In this document: positions 7,143 through 7,187 of the stretch, one piece after another
Position numbering within the stretch: position 1 is the stretch's first letter
How the letters are laid out: each line of letters starts with the position of its first letter
Assembly (NCBI GenBank): GCA_003223995.1
Contig: QHYA01000282.1
Span: forward strand, 1 to 7,187
Length of the DNA stretch: 7,187 nt
From: Acidobacteriota bacterium
GTDB lineage: Bacteria > Acidobacteriota > Polarisedimenticolia > QHYA01
Direction: 5' to 3'
Translations under genes and position numbers: made by a program
The notes under the pieces: model-generated
The model's database searches: none
What the model was told of the DNA's origin: nothing
What the model saw: only the letters and a program-made list of their open reading frames with translations

Positions 7143-7187
7143 TCCATCCTCCGTGATTCTCTGATCCGGGGGCGGGATGCCGATGGC
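7139..7187 (-). CDS. Possible C-terminal end of an upstream gene in the ABC operon, truncated by the window edge
   Basis: A frame open from the window edge ends in TGA at 7141-7139, overlapping the ATPase TTG as TTGA. It would encode a tail ending RIRESRRMD. Support is only positional: the two later junctions in this operon overlap in the same manner, and such operons often have a membrane-fusion (HlyD/RND-adaptor-like) gene first. All three minus-strand frames are open over these few bases, so an untranslated leader is equally possible. Confidence 0.18.
   Translation of the reverse strand, partial: PSASRPRIRESRRMD
7149..7153 (-). promoter_or_regulatory. Ribosome binding site deciding the TTG start of the ATPase
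   Basis: Read on the minus strand, GGAGG is followed by ATGGA and then TTG. The 5-base spacing suits initiation at TTG. The ATG at 7147-7145 directly abuts the GGAGG, is out of frame with the ATPase, and meets a TGA after one more codon, so it is not a usable gene start. Confidence 0.6.

Overview
The window is very GC-rich and gene-dense. Junctions overlap or are short, and there is a GTG and a TTG start. This suggests a high-GC bacterium, probably Gram-negative because it carries a MacB/LolCDE-type ABC export module with large periplasmic domains. No rRNA, tRNA or taxon-specific marker is present, so I do not name a phylum. Free-living soil or sediment lineages such as Acidobacteriota or Eisenbacteria-like groups would fit the gene styles, but that is a guess.

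Left block, plus strand (1-3423): a large glycoside hydrolase family 38-like protein, cut off at its 5' end by the window edge, with a beta-sandwich domain in front of the catalytic region. Near its 3' end the reading frame breaks at about 2886-2890. In the -1 frame the sequence runs 51 more codons to a TGA at 3041-3043. That TGA overlaps the GTG start of a small secreted protein of unknown function (GTGA junction), so 3043 rather than 3167 is the natural gene end.

Middle block, plus strand (3513-4213): a compact VapBC-type toxin-antitoxin pair, a ribbon-helix-helix antitoxin followed by a PIN-domain toxin, coupled by a TGATG overlap. Its arginine codon use differs from the hydrolase, which suggests separate acquisition.

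Right block, minus strand (7142 down to 4244): a three-gene ABC transport operon in the order ATPase, permease 1, permease 2, with junction overlaps ATGA and TGATG. The two permeases are different MacB/FtsX-type proteins, so the transporter is probably two unlike permeases plus an ATPase dimer. Permease 1 looks about 50 residues short in its periplasmic domain. No adaptor or outer-membrane partner is visible. It may lie upstream, beyond position 7187.

The toxin and permease 2 genes converge with only 30 bases between them. No stretch over 300 bases lacks a gene, and the largest gap is 89 bases (3424-3512). I see no CRISPR array, insertion sequence, integrase or RNA gene, and nothing that clearly amounts to a new system. 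The most useful oddities are the broken 3' end of the hydrolase gene and the shortened permease.
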